26,574 bases of DNA from VHBM01 sp052386635 (GTDB lineage Archaea; Thermoproteota; Nitrososphaeria; Nitrososphaerales; Nitrosopumilaceae), in NCBI GenBank assembly GCA_052386635.1, contig JBQTJY010000146.1, positions 1 to 26,574 of the forward strand. Direction: 5' to 3'. Below, piece after piece: positions 23,117 through 26,574 of this stretch; the first letter of the stretch is position 1, and every line of letters starts with the position of its first letter. The notes beneath the pieces were generated by a model that was not told the DNA's origin, made no database searches, and worked only from the letters and a program-made list of their open reading frames with translations. Made by a program: the position numbers and the translations under genes.

Positions 23117-23686
23117 TTAACTAAACTTTTTTGCAGTTACAATAACTCTTTGAATAAATGTAATTGCTGCTATTATTACAACAATTATCACAGCATATTG
23201 CATAAAGCTTGCCATACCTATTATTGCAATAACAAGCAATCGTTCTGCTCTTTCTCCAATTCCAATGCCTTGAAGTTTAATTCCAACTGACTCGGCTCTT
23301 GCACGAGTGTAGCTGACAAGTAATGATAGAGTAATTGCTAAAAATACCAAGTATGGTTCTGTATAGTTTCCAATTAAAATTCCAAGAAATATTGCAACTT
23401 CGGCAATCTTATCAAATACAGAATCAAGAAATGCGCCTTTTTGTGAGGTTGTTTTTGTAAACCTAGCTACTTGCCCATCAACTATATCAAAAAATCCAGA
23501 AACTAGAAGAAGTATTCCACCAATTATCAATGAGTATTCTAGTTGTAGTCCATAAACTATAGCTGCTACAAAGGCAAATCCAAGGCCTATTGCAGACCAG
23601 AAATTTGCAGACAGTCCTGTTGCCGAAAACCCACGTCCAAGTTTTTCTAGATGAGGCTGAAGTGAGTTTCTTAGGTTGTTTAACAT
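23117..23686 (-). CDS. CDP-alcohol phosphatidyltransferase (archaeal lipid head-group enzyme)
   Basis: A 189-residue membrane protein with about five to six helices. The full catalytic signature D-x2-DG-x2-AR-x8-G-x3-D-x3-D is present: D67, D70-G71, A74-R75, G84, D88 and D92. It should move a phosphorylated alcohol on to CDP-archaeol, most likely making archaetidylinositol phosphate or archaetidylglycerol phosphate; the sequence does not decide. A TATA box at 23707-23717 lies about 26 bp before ATG 23686. Confidence 0.9.
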   Translation of the reverse strand: MLNNLRNSLQPHLEKLGRGFSATGLSANFWSAIGLGFAFVAAIVYGLQLEYSLIIGGILLLVSGFFDIVDGQVARFTKTTSQKGAFLDSVFDKIAEVAIFLGILIGNYTEPYLVFLAITLSLLVSYTRARAESVGIKLQGIGIGERAERLLVIAIIGMASFMQYAVIIVVIIAAITFIQRVIVTAKKFS

Positions 23687-23706
23687 TTGATTCAGCTAAC
23701 TTTCAT

Positions 23707-23717
23707 GAATATATAAG
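23707..23717 (-). promoter_or_regulatory. TATA box of the phosphatidyltransferase gene
   Basis: Minus-strand CTTATATATTC is centred about 26 bp before ATG 23686, giving a leaderless transcript. Confidence 0.55.
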
Positions 23718-23734
23718 AAATAACGAGTAAATTT

Positions 23735-24601
23735 TCATTTAATATTCATTGCAATAATTGCAGACATTAGCCTTGCAGCAATTGCTGCTGTAGAACCATT
23801 GTCAAATTCTGGGCACAGTTCAACAATATCTGCTGCTATAATTTTCTTGTCTTCAAGTGAGCATACCATGTCATATAGCTCTCTTGATGTTATTCCTACG
23901 GCTTCAGGATTGCCTACTCCTGGTGCAAAAGCAGGATCCAAAACATCCAAATCTATGCTAACATACAATTTATCAAAAACTGATGCTATATCTTTGATCA
24001 TCTTAACTGCTTTTCCATCTCTGATATCCATATTCGAGATGCTTTTGACGTTATGTTCTTTTTTGAATGCAAGTTCTTCTTTCACATAGGATCTTGCCCC
24101 AACATGAGTAATTGTATCAGAGCCCTGTTTTTCGATTATACGTCGCAAGTATGCAGCATGACTTAGTTTAGTATTAGCATATTCATCACGTAAATCATAA
24201 TGTGCATCAAATACAATGTATCCTGTATTTTTTGGAAAGCATGGATATGTGCCTAATGTTATTAGATGCTCACCTCCCAAAATAATTAGTTGCTTGTTTT
24301 TTGAAATTAGTTCTGTTGTTATTTTTGAAACCATGTCTAACATATGCGTTGCAACTACAGTGTGGGCAGTATTTCCTAAATCTTGGATGTTAACAGACTC
24401 TAAATCAACATTAAATTGTGGCATAAAAATTTCGATGTTGTTAAATGAACTTCTTATTGCATCAGGACCAAATCTTGTTCCAGGTCTAAATGAATGGGTA
24501 GAATCAAATGGTATTCCATATACTATTACAGATGCCTCTCCACCTTCATTTGGGCTAGTGATTAACGGATTTTTGTTTAGGTATAGATCAAGATAGCTCA
24601 T
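23735..24601 (-). CDS. speB: Agmatinase / ureohydrolase family enzyme
   Basis: A 288-residue arginase-family enzyme with a two-manganese site: GGEHLITLG, FDAHYDLRDEY and SIDLDVLDPAFAPGVG supply the metal-binding histidine and aspartates, and DIVELCPEFDNGSTAAIAA closes the fold. GGEH is the agmatinase-like form of the motif. The likely reaction is agmatine to putrescine and urea, but related guanidino compounds are possible. I prefer ATG 24599-24601 to the TTG at 24605-24607, since it has a GGTG element about 10 bases upstream. It starts 12 bases after the thrS stop in the same direction, so it is probably the second gene of that unit. Confidence 0.88.
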   Translation of the reverse strand: MSYLDLYLNKNPLITSPNEGGEASVIVYGIPFDSTHSFRPGTRFGPDAIRSSFNNIEIFMPQFNVDLESVNIQDLGNTAHTVVATHMLDMVSKITTELISKNKQLIILGGEHLITLGTYPCFPKNTGYIVFDAHYDLRDEYANTKLSHAAYLRRIIEKQGSDTITHVGARSYVKEELAFKKEHNVKSISNMDIRDGKAVKMIKDIASVFDKLYVSIDLDVLDPAFAPGVGNPEAVGITSRELYDMVCSLEDKKIIAADIVELCPEFDNGSTAAIAARLMSAIIAMNIK

Positions 24602-24613
24602 CTTCAAACACCA

Positions 24614-26461
24614 TTATACCATAATTTGTGGTCTTTCAGACACATGTCTTGGAAAATTGAGCTGTGAAAACGGTTTTCCCTCAATCTGTTTTTGAATTTC
24701 TAAAACAAAGTCATCCATTGATATTTCCTTTACCGCGCCTGATTCTCTATCTCTAACATTGAGATTTTTAGAGCTTATCTCCTTTTCGCCAATGACTAGG
24801 ATGTATCGTATCCATTCAGTTTCTGCATCACGTATTCTTTTTCCGATGCTTTCGTTTCTATCATCAATATCAACGCGAATGTTTTTGCTACCTATATTAT
24901 CTGCTAATTTTTCACAATATTCAAGAAATTCAGGGTTTAATGGAATTATTCTAACCTGCGTTGGTGCAAGCCATAGTGGAAAGTGGGGTTTTCTTCCTTC
25001 TCTAGAGTCTTTTGCTGCCTTTTCAAGTAGTGCGTAAATTACTCGCTCGATTGCACCGCTTGGGGAATTGTGTAAAATTATTGGAAACTGAGGTTTGTTT
25101 TGTTCGTCAACAAATGTAATGTTGTATCTTTGTCCATTTTCTACATCGATTTGATCAGTAGAAAGGGCTGATGCCTTGCCAAGATTATCAATAAAGTTAA
25201 ACTCCCACTTTAAGACAAAGTAAAAAAATCTTTCTTTCCACATCTCAACAAGTACTGGTTTTCCAATTTTTTTGACTGTTTCTTCAATCAATGATTTGTT
25301 GTCATTGTAAAAATCTTCGGTAAATCGTATTGCCATCTCATAGTCAGATTCTTCAAGGCCTAGTCCATGTATTACATTACGTGACAAGTCAAATCGCTTT
25401 CTAAATTCCTCAACTGCCTGCTTCATATCTGTGCAAAATGCATGACAGTCAGGCATTGTAAATGCCCTTAGTCTTCGAAGACCTACTAGCTCACCTGATT
25501 GCTCTCGTCTAAAGCTGTAACGAGTAAGTTCGTAAAGCTTTAGCGGCATTGTCTTGTATGATAGTTGAAAGTCTGTTGCCATAAGAAATTGACCAAAACA
25601 TGCAGCGAATCTCAAAATTAGATGCTTTCCTTCAGAGTTTATGTTGTATTGTCTTGCAGGAAATCTGTTAAAATAACTCTCAAGACTAGGGTGATGAGAG
25701 TCATACATTATTGGAGTCTCTACTTCTAGTCCACCGTACTCGTGAATTTTTTCATTTACGTAATGTTCGATTAATGATTTGATTAGTCTGCCATTTGGAT
25801 AAAATCTCATATTGCCTGAATCAGATGCTGGCTCATAGTCAGCAATTGCCATTTTTTTCATTAGCCTTACATGTGGAGGAGGCTCATCGACTGATCTTTT
25901 TTTTGCAGCTTCGTATTTTGCTAAAACTTCTAAATTCTTGTGTTTTGAAAAATTAAAGCTTCCAATATCATGCATTTTGCCATCAGGAGTCATTATATGC
26001 CAAAATGACTTGATTTTTGATTCAGTTTTTAGCGCAGTTGATGAATCATCAATGCTTTCTTTTGTAATGACTTTAGAGTTTTCAGCCAGAGGATGGCCCT
26101 TGACTTGCAATTTGTATGACTTTGTCCACCCAAATGGTGCACGATACACTTCTAGATCAGATGCAAGAGATGCCATCTCCTTTAAGATAGAAAGTGCGAT
26201 AGTAGGAGATGCTAAAGTTGAGCTTAGATGTGCGTACGGGTATAAGAGAAGTTTTTGGCAGCCAATTTTTTGCATCGAGTTTTTAATTTGTAAAATAGCG
26301 TTTGTTGCCACTGTTTTATCATCGCCTTCTTCAATTGCAACAAACGCAACTACAATTTCTTCAAATCTTTTTGGCGTAGGATCGATGTCTTCTGCTGATG
26401 AAATCTCTTTTTTTGTTGGATTGTACTCTATATTGTCACAATGTAATTGTAAAATTCGCAT
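24614..26461 (-). CDS. thrS: Threonyl-tRNA synthetase (archaeal type)
   Basis: A 615-residue class-II synthetase. The N terminus (MRILQLHCDNIEY to about residue 140, with YPYAHLSSTLASP and YRAPFGWTKSYKL) is the archaeal editing domain, which resembles D-aminoacyl-tRNA deacylase and removes mischarged serine. The catalytic core shows FAACFGQFLM (zinc cysteine), motif 2 FRREQSGELVGLRRLRAFT with DCHAF, and motif 3 SPSGAIERVIYALLE. The anticodon-binding domain (WLAPTQVRIIPL to the end) is complete. ATG 26461 gives a full-length protein; an AT-rich segment at 26481-26490 may be its TATA box. It probably forms a unit with the downstream agmatinase gene. Confidence 0.97.
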   Translation of the reverse strand: MRILQLHCDNIEYNPTKKEISSAEDIDPTPKRFEEIVVAFVAIEEGDDKTVATNAILQIKNSMQKIGCQKLLLYPYAHLSSTLASPTIALSILKEMASLASDLEVYRAPFGWTKSYKLQVKGHPLAENSKVITKESIDDSSTALKTESKIKSFWHIMTPDGKMHDIGSFNFSKHKNLEVLAKYEAAKKRSVDEPPPHVRLMKKMAIADYEPASDSGNMRFYPNGRLIKSLIEHYVNEKIHEYGGLEVETPIMYDSHHPSLESYFNRFPARQYNINSEGKHLILRFAACFGQFLMATDFQLSYKTMPLKLYELTRYSFRREQSGELVGLRRLRAFTMPDCHAFCTDMKQAVEEFRKRFDLSRNVIHGLGLEESDYEMAIRFTEDFYNDNKSLIEETVKKIGKPVLVEMWKERFFYFVLKWEFNFIDNLGKASALSTDQIDVENGQRYNITFVDEQNKPQFPIILHNSPSGAIERVIYALLEKAAKDSREGRKPHFPLWLAPTQVRIIPLNPEFLEYCEKLADNIGSKNIRVDIDDRNESIGKRIRDAETEWIRYILVIGEKEISSKNLNVRDRESGAVKEISMDDFVLEIQKQIEGKPFSQLNFPRHVSERPQIMV

Positions 26462-26574
26462 ATTTTGACACTGAATATGTAATTGAATTAAGTGTTACGT
26501 AAAAAAGTATAACATTGAGTGTTTGGAACCAGTTAATTGACTGATTTAGCCCCATTCTGTTGGTAAGTTTTGAT
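26462..26574. other. Upstream region of thrS, no gene seen
   Basis: The last 113 bases hold the thrS promoter region. A 39-codon minus-strand frame from 26555 overlaps the thrS start and has no coding features. No RNA fold was recognised. Confidence 0.3.

Noticed and set aside
26439..26555. 39-codon minus-strand frame before thrS
   Set aside because: It overlaps the thrS start in another frame and has no TATA box or domain.
1..26574. Insertion sequences, prophage, CRISPR arrays, tRNA or rRNA genes
   Set aside because: No transposase or integrase frames, no regularly spaced repeats and no T-loop or acceptor-stem patterns were seen by eye on either strand.

Overview
The window looks like a stretch of chromosome from a low-GC ammonia-oxidising thaumarchaeon (Nitrosopumilus/Nitrosarchaeum type, group I.1a). 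The evidence is archaeal information-processing genes (aRF1, eS26, archaeal-type ThrRS with its own N-terminal domain), AT-rich TATA boxes lying about 24-30 bp before start codons (leaderless transcripts), a surface protein with a PEF-type C-terminal signal, and the pairing of CbtBA with a PhnDCE transporter. No insertion sequence, prophage, CRISPR array, rRNA or tRNA gene was seen. It reads as core chromosome with dense packing, and convergent neighbours overlap or touch at several places.

Layout. 1-2676: end of an unidentified gene, two secreted or surface proteins on the minus strand, a roughly 410-base non-coding gap with inverted-repeat structure, and a YCII-like protein. 2772-5964 (minus): phnD-phnC-phnE uptake operon preceded by two tandem paralogous winged-helix regulators; both transcription units carry the same inverted repeat upstream of the TATA box. 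6049-7009 (minus): cbtB-cbtA, divergent from a membrane-anchored DsbA-like thiol oxidoreductase (7166-7816), with a 17-bp near-palindrome between the two promoters. 7979-8752: a GOLD-like/CFI-box membrane protein. 8826-10100: prf1 (aRF1), interrupted by an in-frame TAA 28 codons before what appears to be its true end. 10094-12904: HIT protein, an uncharacterised anchored protein, ilvD. 12916-18999: a zinc microprotein divergent from the tryptophan operon trpEGDCBA, in which consecutive genes overlap and trpF is missing. 19061-22698: pyrG; a NAD-kinase-like protein fused to a winged helix and carrying a changed GGDG loop; a PfkB-family kinase; and a 35-residue zinc-ribbon microprotein. 22828-26461: rps26e, a CDP-alcohol phosphatidyltransferase, an agmatinase-family enzyme and thrS.

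The strongest anomaly is the release-factor gene. The reading frame continues past TAA 10011-10013 into a sequence that matches the conserved C-terminal end of the aRF1/eRF1 family, and stops again at 10098-10100, where it overlaps the convergent HIT gene. Either this lineage or assembly carries a nonsense mutation in its only class-I release factor, or aRF1 is autoregulated by readthrough of a stop codon it recognises itself. Other points of interest are the NAD-kinase-like/winged-helix fusion and the shared operator of the phn regulon.
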